Notes under the pieces: model-generated
Seen by the model: only the letters and a program-made list of their open reading frames with translations
Told to the model about the DNA's origin: nothing
The model's database searches: none
Assembly (NCBI GenBank): GCA_037176885.1
Contig: JAWWNJ010000133.1
Coordinates: forward strand, 558,001-622,000
Origin: Favolaschia claudopus
Lineage: Eukaryota > Basidiomycota > Agaricomycetes > Agaricales > Mycenaceae
Reading direction: 5' to 3'
DNA: 64,000 nt
Made by a program: the position numbers and the translations under genes
In this document: piece by piece, positions 20,404 to 33,354 of the stretch
How positions within the stretch are numbered: position 1 is the first letter of the stretch
Layout of the letters: each line of letters opens with the position of its first letter

Positions 20404-21830
20404 ATGGGACGCCTAACGCGGCGCAGCGGTAACGCACAAAGGAATAATCGGCGAGCCAGGCGTGAGCCCATGTAAGCTCCACACGCCAGCTCATCGTGTC
20501 TAGCTTTGCTGACGTCTATTCAGGGAGCACAAGGCTTCGTATGACCAGCTACTCTACGCTGCCAAATTTCTTGTTCGCGGACATAACCCATTCCTTGACG
20601 TGGGCATGGTACTGGACTGTGGAGCGGCGGAGGTGTTCAAAGAGGAGTTTGAAGTCGCGTACGTGCCAATATTCTCTTTCCAGCTTGTTTCTTCTCATCT
20701 TTGTCCCAGTGATCCCGATTCCCATGCAAAGCACGTCCTTGCGTTTACGAAGATGATGGACTCAGTCCCGAAGACAAATCTCTACATCGTCGAGAAGTTC
20801 TTCCTCTCGGAAAATGACGGTGACTGGGCTCACCTCGTCTCAATGGTGCGTCTCCTTTCTTCCGTTCTCTTGGCCACTAATTTTTCCGTAGTTTCCCGAG
20901 TCAGCGAAGAGTGCGCGGCAACAAGACACTTCCAGCCTGAAGCCCCACGTGAACTATTTCGTGAACAACGGGGACGCCATTTCCCCTGCCGTTTCGCCGG
21001 GCCTCAAAACGGATTGCAGCTCGAGGCAGATCCTGCTCAGTTGAAAGAGGGCGAGCCGACCGCCGACGAGTGCGTCCCTCATTCAGTCATTCGTTGATCT
21101 TCTCGCTGACTACCTGTTCCGTCAGTGTCATTGCCTCGCTCATCGGCCACACCTTGGTCATCGACGCGACCGAATTCCCTTCTTTCTTTTATCCTGATAA
21201 TCAATTTGACGCCGATGACCTGCAAGCAAGACTCTTCCAAGGACCCGCTCTCCCCCGCGTGTGTATTGGGCTCTATGTACGCTCTCCCATCGCTCACTTC
21301 CTTCCAGGTCGGCCGCCATATCTGGACACAGCCTGTCTCGGCTCTTGATCCGACCAAGGCGATATCGCGGAACTCTAATGCCCGCGCACACGGTGATAGC
21401 AAGGTCACGAAGGAAATGGTTGCGTACATCGCCGTCCAGGTTTGTTCTATTCACCATGTCGAGGGTTGCTAAGGTATTCTTTAGGCTCGCACCATCATAT
21501 CGACGTCGAATTGGGACACCGACGATGGCGCCTTCAGCAACATGGATCTATTTGACGGGATTGTGCGCTTGTTGGATGATGACACGGACACCTGGGTCAC
21601 GGAAACCCTTGCCTGGTACGACGAGTATGTCACCTGTTCTTTCTATTTGTTGCCTACATCTCAATCATTTCAGCCAGATCTTTGGGAAGCGCAAGGGACG
21701 GGTGGCATCTGCGCCGGCCGCGTCGTCTGCTCCAAAGAAATCAGCCGTTGAAGTCATTCTCGCCAAACGCGCTGCCGCGGCGTCGGCTGCCGCAGATCAA
21801 ACTGCCCCCGGTACCGATACGCAGAGCTAA
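20404..21830 (+). CDS. DUF6698-type protein with an apparent frameshift
   Basis: Exons 20404-20471, 20524-20658, 20710-20845, 20892-about 21080, 21126-21258, 21308-21440, about 21485-21627 and about 21674-21830. A basic N-terminus (MGRLTRRSGNAQRNNRRARR) precedes the domain. The domain shows LKPHVNYFVNNGDAISPAVS, ATEFPSFFYPDNQFD, VGRHIWTQPVSALDP, VAYIAVQARTIIS, ETLAWYDEQIFGKRKGR, as I remember DUF6698 proteins of Agaricomycetes; their role is unknown. The tail is Ala/Lys-rich and ends DTQS. In exon 4 the frame after LKTD runs into TGA, while the frame needed for the next exon (QLKEGEPTAD) is shifted, so one indel near 21025-21050 or an error is needed. It may be a recent pseudogene. Confidence 0.65.
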
Positions 21831-21836
21831 TTAACG

Positions 21837-22401
21837 GTAAGTACTAAGTGTGTGTTCTTCCGCCCGCTCTTTTCGCTGATCAAAGTATCATCTCGGCAGC
21901 TCCTCCACGTATGTATTTTATCCTTTCTTGTTGCTCGCTCACACTGACATACATTTTAGGCTCCTTGTTTTGCTGCTCAACGACCTTTGCTCAATCAAAT
22001 TGCTCATGGTAAGTAACGTAAGATATGCTGCTCGACGATACTCATTCCTTGCTACTAGCTAGACACGCTGCTACTTAGATATCACAGAAATAAGGCAAGT
22101 TTCTATCTCCGGCTCTTGCTTTCGTTGCTGATACGTATCCATCTCCAGTTCTCCGAACGATTCCTCTCGTTGACGCCCGCTCTAATGGTAAGTCCCTCGT
22201 GCTCTTGTTTTGATCTTTCGCTGACATTCCGTTTAGATTATAAAGACACCTGCTTAAGTACGATTACCTGGTATGTCTTTTACTTTGGGACCATACTCAT
22301 GCTCACGAGTCTCACAGCTGTATACTCAAATGTGATGACTCCGTGTAGTGCGTCCTTTCTCTCGCGCCGTCATATGTGTGTACTGATTTGACCTTTCACA
22401 G
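21837..22401 (+). other. run of seven intron-like units after the DUF6698 stop
   Basis: Donor/acceptor pairs occur at 21837-21899, 21909-21959, 22009-22058, 22095-22148 (GC donor, gcaagt), 22188-22236, 22271-22317 and 22348-22401. Lengths are 47-63 bases, like real introns here, and donors are GTAAGT or GTATGT in five cases. The segments between them are only 9, 49, 36, 39, 34 and 30 bases. No good protein frame joins them. This may be a multiply spliced 3' UTR, a spliced noncoding RNA, or the relic of a gene with very small exons. Confidence 0.5.
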
Positions 22402-22940
22402 TTGAAACCCGAACGAAGCGACTGTAGCTTAGATTACTTGCCCAATTGTACAATACACATTGGAATTGAACTAGATTTGAATTTGTTTTGTGTGATTCGG
22501 CGAGTATTGTGAAAGCAATTGCGATGGCAAGCAAGGGCGAGGCAGGGACGGCTTGGCAGGCCCCCCAGCCCTTGCAAGCGGCGCCAGTCTGGGCAACACC
22601 TGCAAGTCCAGCAAGCACTCGTAAGTGCTCCACAGCTTGGAGGTGCTTGCTATGCTTTGCCAGGCATGGAAATCCATGCAATTCCTTCCAGCCATGAGCG
22701 GGCTTCCCAGTACTCTTGTATTTCCGTTACGTTCGCGAGCCGCTCGCCAGTGTGGTACCTGTCTCGGAGCGCTTTCAAGGACTGGTGTGGCGTCCAAGCC
22801 GAGTGGAAGTCGGTTGGAATCAATTTCCGCTTTTGGTGATGTTGACGCCCAGTTCATCGTCCTTGACAGGCATTTTCCCAGGCCCTAACCACGTGATATA
22901 TTAAGTGATATTAACCCCTTACCTTGTTCTCGTCCGGAAA
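22402..22940. other. intergenic, no gene seen
   Basis: A GC-richer block at about 22510-22860 has open frames on both strands (for example GLDATPVLESAPRQVPHWR on minus). It may be part of a repeat. No family recognised. Confidence 0.35.
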
Positions 22941-22990
22941 TTAAGACCTTACCTTAATAAGGGTTAAGGGTATATTAAGGCTAAGGTCTT
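22941..22990. repeat. AT-rich fold-back
   Basis: TTAAGACCTTACCTTAATA pairs with the segment ending 22990 with one mismatch across a short loop; the TTAAGGTCTTAAG word is repeated just after. Not coding. Confidence 0.5.
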
Positions 22991-23223
22991 AAGGTCTTAA
23001 GTACAACACTGCCCATTGCTGATTAGAGCGCGTGGTATATTATCCCCCCATAATAAGGTGTGAGCAATTCAACTCCGTTTGATGTGATCACCAGCCCAGA
23101 GGCAATTTCAACTCGCGATCGAACATCATGGATGAAATGCTATTCTTTGGCTCAGAGTTGTGTCACTTTTTGTATTGAGAGCTAATCAAACAACAAAACT
23201 GTGAAGCACAGGTACTTTTCATC

Positions 23224-26200
23224 CTAAGTTTCAACTGTGACTACTAATTTTCTGGCCTTTTTTATCTTGTTATCTATTCGTCGTCGAGCCACACGAGAGT
23301 CAATTTCTGTTTGAAGCATTTTAGTAGCTAAGTCTCTGACAATTTTTCCGCAGGCTGCTAACATTGGTGTGCTGTTTTCAGAGGGCATATTCTGAATTTG
23401 TGCTAGAAATCCAAGTAAAGTGCTTTGCAGTGGAATGAATGATCCTTTCATGAGCTGGGTGGCATGAACAGTTTTTTGGACATTCTCATGAAAAATTGCA
23501 GAATTGCTACACTCCAGCCATGCAAAGAGACTTTTAGTATCCAGGGGCGCAGCCAAATCAAATGAGGCCCAGAACTTGGATAATGCATCACACACTAGGC
23601 CAATAGCCTCCTCCAAATGACTCTGTGTGGAGATGCTCGAGCCTGGTGTCCAGATTGTCTTAAACACAGCATTATATTTTTCTAGATATTCCTCCTCTGG
23701 ACTTAGAGCTGAAAATACATGGATCCAACAACACTTCTCTGTTTCAAGATAAGGTTGCCATTCAGGGATTGTTGAGAGCAGATAAGCTAAATCAATATAG
23801 TTAGTGAACATCACTGAATTCTTCAATATGACAGTAGACAGCAATGCCCACACAGAGTGATCCCGAAGTTTTGGGCCAAGCTCAGAATCTGTATACCAAT
23901 CATGGACATTCTTTTGTAACAACAGCCAAGCTGCTGTGTTCGAGACATCACCTTGTAAAGACAAGAGCTGTACAAGAAGTTCCAAGCTATCTCTATATGG
24001 TGGGATTTCATTGTTATAGAGAGCACACAAAAGAATGTTAAGAGTGTGTACAATTTTTTCTTCACATTCACCCTGTTCATTGATAGGACTAGGAATGTGT
24101 CTCAATGCATGGTAAATCCAGCTTTCTGCATCAAGGTTGAAAGAGAGCGAACTCCACGTGATTTCAGATGGCAACAAACCAGGTATGCATATGACTTGAA
24201 TCCAACCATCTGTTTGAGGAAGTGCTTGGCAGAACTTATATGTAAGAAGTTGTCTTTCACGCCACTGATCATCCCATTCTCTATGGTCTCTGCAGTTACT
24301 TGCTAGTTGAAGTGTGAGTTTAAGAACATCAGCAGTAAGCTGCATATTAATCTGTCTGGACTTGAGTTTGGATGGCAGCGTCTTCAATATTTCTTCATAC
24401 AACAGAATCCCATATGCACTGAGTGAATGCAAATTCAGTGTGATAGAAGTGTGATGTATAGATGACAGTACCTTTTATCTGCAACTCTCACATCATGTGA
24501 AGAGATCTTACTGTCCACCAAACAGGAGTAGACAACAAAGAGGTATTCAGAAAAGCTTGCACATGTCAAACTAGTTTCGGAATCTAGTTCTGCAACCAGG
24601 TTCTCTAAGCATCTGATTGGATCTCTAGCAAACTTGAATTGAAAACACCTCAACAGCCATGGCTGTGTTATATTTGTCCACCGTATTGACTTATTTTCGC
24701 ATATGAAGCTGAGAACAAGTGCTAGTTCTGGTAACATTTTATCCAGATCAACAGTGTACGAGAGGAAGTGTAGTAGATTGGGACTCTGAGTTGACTCAAA
24801 CCATTGCATAAGCATATATGCCTGTCCAAATTGACTGGCACAATGATTCATCCCATCTCGAAGATTGTCCAGCACACACCAGTCATCACCTAGTAGGTGA
24901 TACTCAAAACAAGCCAAAAATTGTGTGAGATGAAGATCCAGTGGGAGCTCCATATCTAATGGCCACTGCAGATCAATAGACATATCTGCAGCCTCAGCAA
25001 GTCGTATAGGATCTGTAGAGCTCTCCAGAACCCAACAAACTGCTGGAATCTCATGAGATACTATGATTGGATTATTAAATAGGGTAGTAGGTTCAATGGA
25101 ACTGGTAGTTGGCGGCAAAGCAAATCTAGGGAGAATGTCTTTTGATTTGGAGACAATCAATGAATAGGATTGCTTGACATGCTGCTTCACTATCTTCACA
25201 AAAGAACCATCCTGGAAAGTTTCTTTCACTTTCACTTTCAAGTATTTTGGAATTATGGAGGAAGTCATAGTTGATATGCAGGAAAGCATTGTTCTCAGAA
25301 ATGGTGCCAGAGGTGTTTGGAATGGTGAATCTTTGAAGAATATGGCAGATGCAAGAAGTATGAGGTATGCAATAGTACCTGCTGCTGTTATTCCTAGGAC
25401 TATACCCGCAAGAATATGATGTATCTTCCAGAGATACACTGATAGTGCAGCTGCAAAAAGAAACAATCCAAACTGAAGCAAGAGTGGAAAGGCTTGCATA
25501 ATGAGTTCGAATTTCCATTTTTGCAAGCCATCTAACTTTCTCTGGCGTTCAAGACCTCGAGATTCAATAGTGCCTCGTTCGCCTGCTGCGGAATAGTACA
25601 TCAACCATTGCTTGCCTAGCACTGCAAGTAGTGCTGCAAGGAGTGTCGACCCTAAACTGATATAGAGGAGACTTTGAGCAACCACAGTAAGTGGGTGGGC
25701 TGTTGATTCAAATTCAGGCTGGATTTGTATGATAAAGGCAGAGGCAACAGCTGAGAAAAGACCAGCCTGTAGATAGTGTCAGAATGGCAAAGGATGCATA
25801 TCAAAGCAACACACAAATATCAGAGATGTATCCAGATCAGTGCCATACTTTTGCAGGAATTCCTTGTCATATTCATTCGCAATAATCATGTAGCCATTCC
25901 AGAAAGTTGTTTTCTTGTCAGTTGTAGTAGGTGGCTTTGGCTTGGAATCTGTAATTGCTTTGCGGATTCTGAAAGTTTATTGAGATCTACACTCGAAAAC
26001 AAGTGAACAAGAATGTACTCCTGTTGTTCATAGACAAGGCTTGCGAAGCCTGCTTTGAGCTCTTGAATCAATCTATATGGTATTGAAGCCAGGAATAAAT
26101 GAGTGAAGCAGATGAGTTACTTCTCGTTGTCGGACATAGTCTGGACTGCTGCATCAGTATGAGACTGAGGCACTCCGGGTGGTGGTTCTCTGCTGGCTGT

Positions 26201-26308
26201 GCAGTGAGCTTTGACACTGGGAAGACGAGTCATAGTTACTGGCCTCTCAGTCTCAACCAGGGGTGGGCCAGGGCAAGGTGAACTGGAAGTGTCTTGAGTG
26301 AGGCTCAT
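23224..26308 (-). CDS. DUF6535 membrane protein, copy 1 (intact)
   Basis: Minus-strand exons 26121-26308, 26019-26072, 25815-25968, 24472-25766 and 23224-24418 join without a stop into 961 residues. Exon 1 is a Pro/Ser-rich cytosolic-type start ending QSHTDAAVQTMSDNE. Exons 3-4 hold the DUF6535 domain: TTFWNGYM..ANEYDKEFLQKY, then four hydrophobic segments (AGLFSAVASAFIIQIQ, SLGSTLLAALLAVLG, FPLLLQFGLFLFAAALSVYL, ILAGIVLGITAAGTIAYL), with GKQWLMYYSAAGERGTIE and GLERQRKLDGL between the second and third. The long C-terminal part is helical and unrecognised. The family is expanded in Agaricomycetes with no known function. The old-looking ATG at exon 3 of other copies is ATC here, so translation must start in exon 1. 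Confidence 0.85.
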
Positions 26309-29300
26309 TGTGGTAGGAAACAAAGACGAGGCGAGTGGTGTGGACAACGAGGGAAAGGATTCCAAACCAGGCTCAGATGCATGCTCATTGCTCTCGGGTG
26401 TACTTCCCGGACAGCCGGAATGTTCCTGTGCTTAATTTCCGCACCTCGCCAACTTAGTCGTCGTGATCTTGATTTCGACTTAAATAGAACCTAGCGCTCC
26501 TCATTGAGTAAAAGGGTGGTGCGCTAGAATCCCGTATGAAGCAAAACCCTCGGCCTACATATTTTCACCCCACCAAGTCTCGGACGAGGGATACTGTGAA
26601 GTTAGATAAGGAGGTAGGGGATTGGCATTGGGCAATGAGACTGATTTAGCGACTACAGGCCGTATCGGAATCATCGAAAAGACCAGACGCGCGCCTAGAG
26701 AAGATAACAGCTTTATTGGGCGGCAATTCTTTTGGCAAGGCGATAAACAAATTAAGATAACTTAACAGCATCGGAGATGACCGCATGAATGATTCAGATC
26801 GCATGCCTGCTGGTCGAGGGATTAGCAATATGGCGAACGTTTGAGTATAAAGCAGCCTTCGAGGTGAGTGGGTAAGGTTTCACAGCAGCGTGTCCGACCT
26901 CGAGTCGATCGATCCTCAAAAGGGCGGTGAGATTGAGAGGGCGGAGCGGTTCCTCCCAGAATGCTGTTTGATTACGAAACGATTCGAGATACGAGTGCCG
27001 TTGCTGCCTTCCTTACGTGAGGAAGAAACAAGAGAAGGCTCTTCAGACAAGTCCTCACCAAGTCGCGCGCAGTAATTTGGTCATATCAGACCACATGAGG
27101 AATTCGCATCGACGCGTCAGGTCTTCGTCTAACCAGCCTTTTGAAGGCAGAGCCAGAGATTTGGAAGAGCGGGAGGCATTTCCTCAGCGATAGCCCGAGC
27201 GGCGAAGCCTGAAGCATTCATAGTACTCGGATAGTTGTGATGCGATTTTCTAGTAATCTCGAGTTGGGAAGAATCGCGAAGATAAGCTAGTTGCGAGTAG
27301 AGAATGGATAAAGGAAACGCGCCAGGCCTGCAGGACCGCCAGTGAACAGGCGCGAGCCTACGACGAGATTCAAAGTGCGCGGCTTGGAGCAGGGAAAGAC
27401 CTTATCAAGTTGACGATGGCGTTTGGATGACCGTCTGAGACGTACTTACTCAAGGCGCATTTCTGACGGATGGCTCGGGGGTAAGTAGCGTACATGGAGA
27501 GCATCAGCGTTGTTGAGAAGAAATGGGAGGATAGCGGCAAGTTATCGTTCCCACGCTCCTTGTCCGCAACGCATGCTATTGCATGTAAAATAAAATTCTG
27601 CAGCCCCGCTAATCTCCGCTCTTTGTCAAATTTCAATCCCTTCGTCATCTCGACTCAAACGACTCAGACCTTGCGTTGGTAGCGCCTCCCTCATGTTTTT
27701 GGCGGCGAATAGACCACTGAGCAGTAGGATTCGATTGTGTTAGGCCGCTACATACTAATCACCTGGTCTCTGAATGCGACGGCCGTTTATTGTGGAGAAA
27801 CACGACAAATACGCAGCACTTGCGTCCCTAATTTCACTGGCGATGCATCCTGATTGGCCAACTACGGGTTCAGGCACTTGGTCTTGACTAAAAGTATGTC
27901 ACAGGTGCATCTTACTAGCTCGTTGCTAAATACTGAGTCGGAATGCAAATAGACTCGCCGGTTTCGCTCGATCGAGTCACTCACAATGCAACTCAAAGAA
28001 GCGATCGTATCGTCGCCCCACCGGCCTGCAGTCTGCCTCTTTGTGCAGACGGCTCGGCAAAGCTGTTGGTCACACACACTCCAAGCATCGGACGACTCTG
28101 GCTCCTCCCTTGAACCGTCTCGCACCTGGCTCAGCGCCGTCTCCGTCGTTTTCACAAAGCACTGACTGTCCTGCCAGTGTGATTTTGAACCCATCGTGCG
28201 CGTCTGCCCCTCGTAGTCGATGTAACAGGTATGTACCTCACTCTGCCATCACCTCTTAACTCACTCCCGACATATCCAGACACCCAGATTGTCAAGCCAT
28301 CGACGCGCTCCGACATTTTTCCGCGCTACTCCATCCTCATTGCGTTTGTGTTCTCCCCAAATTTACCGCTTACCGCCATGACCGCCACCCAGTCTCATCA
28401 TTCCTCTCTAAGCGACTTCGTTGACTGCCTGTACGGCGACGCGCCGGACCCACACGTCGACAGCACGTATTGGGCTCTCTCAGCTTCGAGAGTCCACCTC
28501 GCCGGCACGCATTGTTGGTGTCCGTCGCACATTGAGTGTGTTCTCGTTTCTGCGGGTTGCACCGCTGACCTGGTTCATGTCGGGAAAGATGTGACGCCGT
28601 TTGGGAAGCCGAGCTGCTACTGCCTGTGGATACGGACGGGGCGCTATGTCTCCCATCGCAGGAAGAGAGAACGAATGAGTACGCGGATGCCGCGTACATG
28701 GCTCTGTAGGGCTGTCATGCTCGAGGTGTGTCTCGTTACGAATGATTTGGAAGATCGTGCCTGCCGTTCCAACGCCCTAGGCGAGCTCTGACGTCTCCGA
28801 ATCCCTTCTTGGCACTGTATTTTTTCATCTCACACCGGTTTTCAATATTCTTCTTCCTGATCTGGCGCATGCCACAATCTCGTTTTCCTTGCACCCGCGA
28901 CGCGACCTCTTCCCGCCCCGCGTTCTCGTCCGGGAACGCAGTGTTTCTCGCGAATGTGCGCGCGGCTGTCATTGTCGCATACCCCCTCTCTCGGTCGCTC
29001 CTGCGCCGACTTCGGTCAATGCCTATACCGAGCTCGATTTCCAGCGACTGCCCGACTGCGGGATTGCGGGGGTAGCGGTGAACGCGGGACGTAGGACGTA
29101 CCGCCGGCGCTGCCGCTATCTGCATTTTCAGCGGGAACGGAGGCCGGTTTCGGGGTCGTGCGCAGACGGACTGTGATTCGGCGGGTTGACTCTGAGCCCG
29201 CCGTTCCGACGAGTCTGGTGCTGGGGTAGGTTAGGTGGCGCTGTGTGTACCTGCAGCAAGCATGTCGTGATTCTTCACAAAGCGGAGGCAGCTTGACTGA

Positions 29301-32300
29301 CTTTGGGTGGTTTGGAGAGCAGCTGAGAGTGTGGGGCTGTATGTAATGTACAGTGGGCTTCCTTCGCAATCTTATTATCTTTTATTTCGTGCTTTCTACT
29401 TGTGGCTTCCAAATGAATAGTTTTTCATTCACAAAAAGCGTTGACTACAAAGCAAGAACTTTAATGCAGGTGAGAATTCGAGTGCGGTAGCCGTGAAGTA
29501 GACTGGGAGGGCAAGGGACCACAAGGCAGCGAAGTTTCCAGAAACAAAGATCCCGCCAAGGCTGAAGCTACGACTGATACCGCGCTCTCTCTACGAGACG
29601 CGCAGCATCAAGCACTTGATGCCAATACCCGCCTTCAGACAAACCCAACAATTCCCTGACGAAGGAATCGCAGGGGCTTTGACAGGATAAAATCAGCTCC
29701 CAGGCGGATGCAGAGCTACGACAATCGGCTGACCTTGGAAACGAAACGAGCTTTAAGCCGCTGCCCAGGCACGCCGACGCCGCTCATCGTCGAAAGCTAG
29801 GGAGGATTCCCGGATCCCGTTGACGGATGACGTGCGCCTGGAGAGAAGGGCGATACCATATGCACGGACGCAGCGAATCAGTGGGGCGCTGGAAGCGCAG
29901 GACGAGCGCTAACCGTCTTGGCGACGTATACTGAGCATCTCGGATGGCGGGGATGAGATTGGCGTGGGCGTCGCGGTGAACGGGCGGAGGAAGCGAATGG
30001 GTTGTAAAAGCAGAAGAGAACCTTCAGAATCACTGTGAGTGAAGTACTAGGATGAAGGATGAGTAGAGTTCATACCTTCAGTCGCAAAGCAGTAGGTGTG
30101 GCGCCCGATACTCTCCCCATCTTACCCGCGAATTCGTAGGTCGGCCAGATATGTGAACGCTGTGGATGGAGGGACGCAAGCCCGACATGGAGAAACGTTC
30201 GTGTGGAGTTAGAGACGGGATAGATGGCTGCTGATGGTTGACATGCACGAGGTTCGCCGCATGGTCGAGTCGATACCGCAGCGATACGCTGCCGAAGAGA
30301 GGGAGCCGCACACCACGCCCCACCTGATCACACCACCGGTATCTCGGCGTGCTCCATTTAGGCTAGCTGAAACGACCAGCATGAGCCAAATGCCGATTCG
30401 ACGCTGGGGTGGGCAGGTGGAACGGAGAGCGGTGAGCGCTCGCAACGCATGCGCTGAACGCGACAAACTTCGACCGCAGTAGAGAGTAAACGAAGGATCT
30501 CCCAAAATAGGCCGTCTGCGGTCCCAACAGCGCAGCTGCTTGTAACGACAACGGCAGAGCCACGGAGGCAATGTGCGTTATGCAAGCACGCGAAGTCGAG
30601 CCGATGAGCGCGAGTCGTCCGGGAGAACAGGGGTGGGAGTGGCGAGATTTGCTGGCGGCAACGAGGGCGGCGAGTGGTGGTGTTGAAGGGGTACGATGCG
30701 GATGAGGGTGCTGAGGACGGCGACATGGCATGGAGAGCGGATTGAATCGATGACTTCGGTGGCTGGGTGGAGCGGCATAAAACTAAGTTGGTATACGAGG
30801 GTGAAGGCAGGAGGAAATACACACCCGTTGTATTTGATAAAGATGGCGCGAGGTGCGGCTGTAGCACGAGACGTTCAAGGGCGCAGGCAGTCGAATTGCA
30901 TGGTACGAAGAAACGAGGCTGTCGTGAAAGCGGCTGTGGCGACGGCGGTGGCGAGACAGGCGCCGAGGATAGCGCTCTTGAAATTGTCTGTCTCAGTACG
31001 GCAGCCCAATGGAGTTCTCTCAAGTCCTCTTCGACGAGATGGGGCGAGACGAGAAGGGGAGCGACGAATGGATCGGCCGCAGCAAAACTTCCATACGAGT
31101 AGTACTCTTCGCGATGACTCGGACGCCGCTGTTCAGAGTCAGTATTGCCAAGCCACGGGCAATGGAGTGCTTCAGACGCACCGTAGCCCTATCGACATGC
31201 TCGTGCTATCCCATGTTTCCAAGCTCGTCGTTTGCCGACTTAAGTAAATCGTCGGTGGAGAGAAGAACGCGGAAGTTCCGCGCTTGAAGCATTTCTTGAG
31301 CAAAGGCGACAACGAGAGGCGGAGTGGGTGGTTCGCAGTCTACGCCAGAGCCCCTACGCCAGAAACACGACTTGAGGGCGTCGAGGTCATCGATGTTGGT
31401 GGAAAAGACAATAGCCGAATAGCCGAGTATTGTGGTTCTCACGCTCCTCGTCGTCCACGACATCTACCACAGTCGGCTAACGGCGACTCACTCGTCAACA
31501 GAGCATCCTCATCTCTCTCCGAGTCGCATCCTGGTCTATGAACAACTCTGCCACCCTTTTCTGTGTCAAAATCCTACGTTAACTTCGAGCAACAATCTCT
31601 CTGCCAGTGATTCTCGCGCTGGTAGCCCTCCTATCGTTCGTATGGTGTTCTTTCGGCGGATTAGCAATTAGCTGGGAAGATTTAGTCTCGATGAGTCTTT
31701 GAATTATCAAGAAACGCGCCAAAACCAGCCAAACTTGCTTGTCTGTCCATCTTGCTGGCGATTCATGCGATTTCCAGCCGACCTAGAGCTGGGGAACCTG
31801 AGGGAACTTGCTGTAGTATGGGAATACGACTCACTCAGGTGCATCTGCGGTCTGGAGACAGGAGTGCTCCTGTGTCTCAATGATGCCTTGTTCATACTCA
31901 CTGGATACCCATGAATGAATCGCGGTTCTTGCCTCGATCTCGTTAGAATATCTTCACCCACAGACGGCCATTTCGTCGCTCCTTCTCGCTCTTCCTTTTA
32001 ACACTGCTTCAATATCACCGAGACTTGAGCTTCGCCACAAACGATCTTCGACGGCGGCACGAAGAGGCAAGTTGCAGCAAGATGCAAAATATGAGCATCG
32101 AATCTTGCTGGTCTTGCTGACGAGCGCCGGAGCACGAGCGGGGGCCGGAGACAGAGTTACTGAAATTGGTGGGGCGTACGCGTCATTGACGAACGAGACG
32201 GTCAGCGTAGCGCAATACGGGGGAGTTTCAGGGATGGGAGGAAGGACGAAACCTCGTGCGGGCTCGACGCCATCGACCCATCCGCAGACAAGCCATCAGT

Positions 32301-33354
32301 ATATATTGGCTGTGCAAGCCCTCTTCTTTTTCCTGCTGCCCCTGTATCCCTCATGGATGCGCTCGTTTTTGCCCCCACAGGATTTGTGAATTCATTTGTG
32401 CGCACACAGGGTCACCCCGTTTTCGGGTATTGCCGTTTCGAGGAGCTATAGCACGAGGACGCGTCGGCTCAGTAGGCGGGGTGGTGAGCCGCGCGACACC
32501 CGCCTAGTTCCGACCTCCCAATTTTCTCTAATTCCGATTGACTTTCACCGTCGTACCTAGGGTCCCAAACCCTTACCACTACCGCGTCTTCGATTGAACC
32601 CCTCTTTCTTGCCGGTGGTCTCCTCGCGCTCGCGGGATATCCGCCGTCTATTTCTCGTGAATCTAGGCCAACGGTGACTTGTGAGAGGGCTCACTGAAGC
32701 CGGTGTGCGTGTTAGATGTTCATGAGTGAACACTCCACTCCTTTGGGGTCAAGAGAAGGTCATTTTCTTCGTCTTATTCATCGATTCTCGCCAAGATGAT
32801 ACGCTGAAAGCGATTGCTTTCTCTTGTCGGGCAGGAAAACCTACTACGCCGGCGGAGGTTGAACGTGTGTGAAGCTAATCTCTTGCGACAACGCTCATCT
32901 AGGCGTAAGTATTTCTCCCGTCGACTCGTGCCTTTTCGCTCGCCGAAACCACTGACAGTCCACTGTTAACTAACCTTTCGTCCTGCATGTACTTTCACGC
33001 TACATTCGCTCCTGCCAGCGATTGCAGCTTCCGTCTTCCGGATTTACTCCGCATCAGACTCTCCACGCGTTCGCAGGAAGGTATCCATGCCTTGTTGCTT
33101 CGCCGCCTTCGTTCCACCTCCTGGGCCTCTATGTACATCCATATCAAATTCAAATTTCTTTGTGGTCTTGCGCAGTTAAAAGTTAACCGATTTTGAATTC
33201 GAAGACTACGTGAAATGCAGTACTCAGGTATAGGTGGACCACTATGCGGCTCGTAGATTGTCAATGCTAATGAATGCCAAAGGCAGAATTTTCTCTCGTG
33301 CTCGATATTGGTGGTACACGTGGCTCGCAAAGCAACTTTCCCCTTGAACGCCAT
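26309..33354. other. gene-poor region, no confident gene
   Basis: Seven kilobases with many open frames on both strands but no splice-consistent protein that I recognise. Minus-strand stretches near 31206-31463 (FAQEMLQARNFRVLLSTDD) and 26646-26828 (ALPKELPPNKAVIFSRRAS) look protein-like and could be exons of decayed genes. A short word (CGTTCCCACGCTCCT-GTC) recurs near 27550 and 40685, and a variant near 31435. Confidence 0.4.
28378..28791 (+). CDS. small Cys-containing ORF, doubtful
   Basis: ATG 28378 opens 137 residues (MTATQSHHSSLSDFVDCLYG..) with clustered cysteines (GTHCWCPSHIECVLVSAGC, PSCYCLW). A GTATGT donor at 28230 in front could belong to an upstream exon. No family recognised, no neighbours to help. 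Possibly a chance frame. Confidence 0.2.
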   Translation: MTATQSHHSSLSDFVDCLYGDAPDPHVDSTYWALSASRVHLAGTHCWCPSHIECVLVSAGCTADLVHVGKDVTPFGKPSCYCLWIRTGRYVSHRRKRERMSTRMPRTWLCRAVMLEVCLVTNDLEDRACRSNALGEL

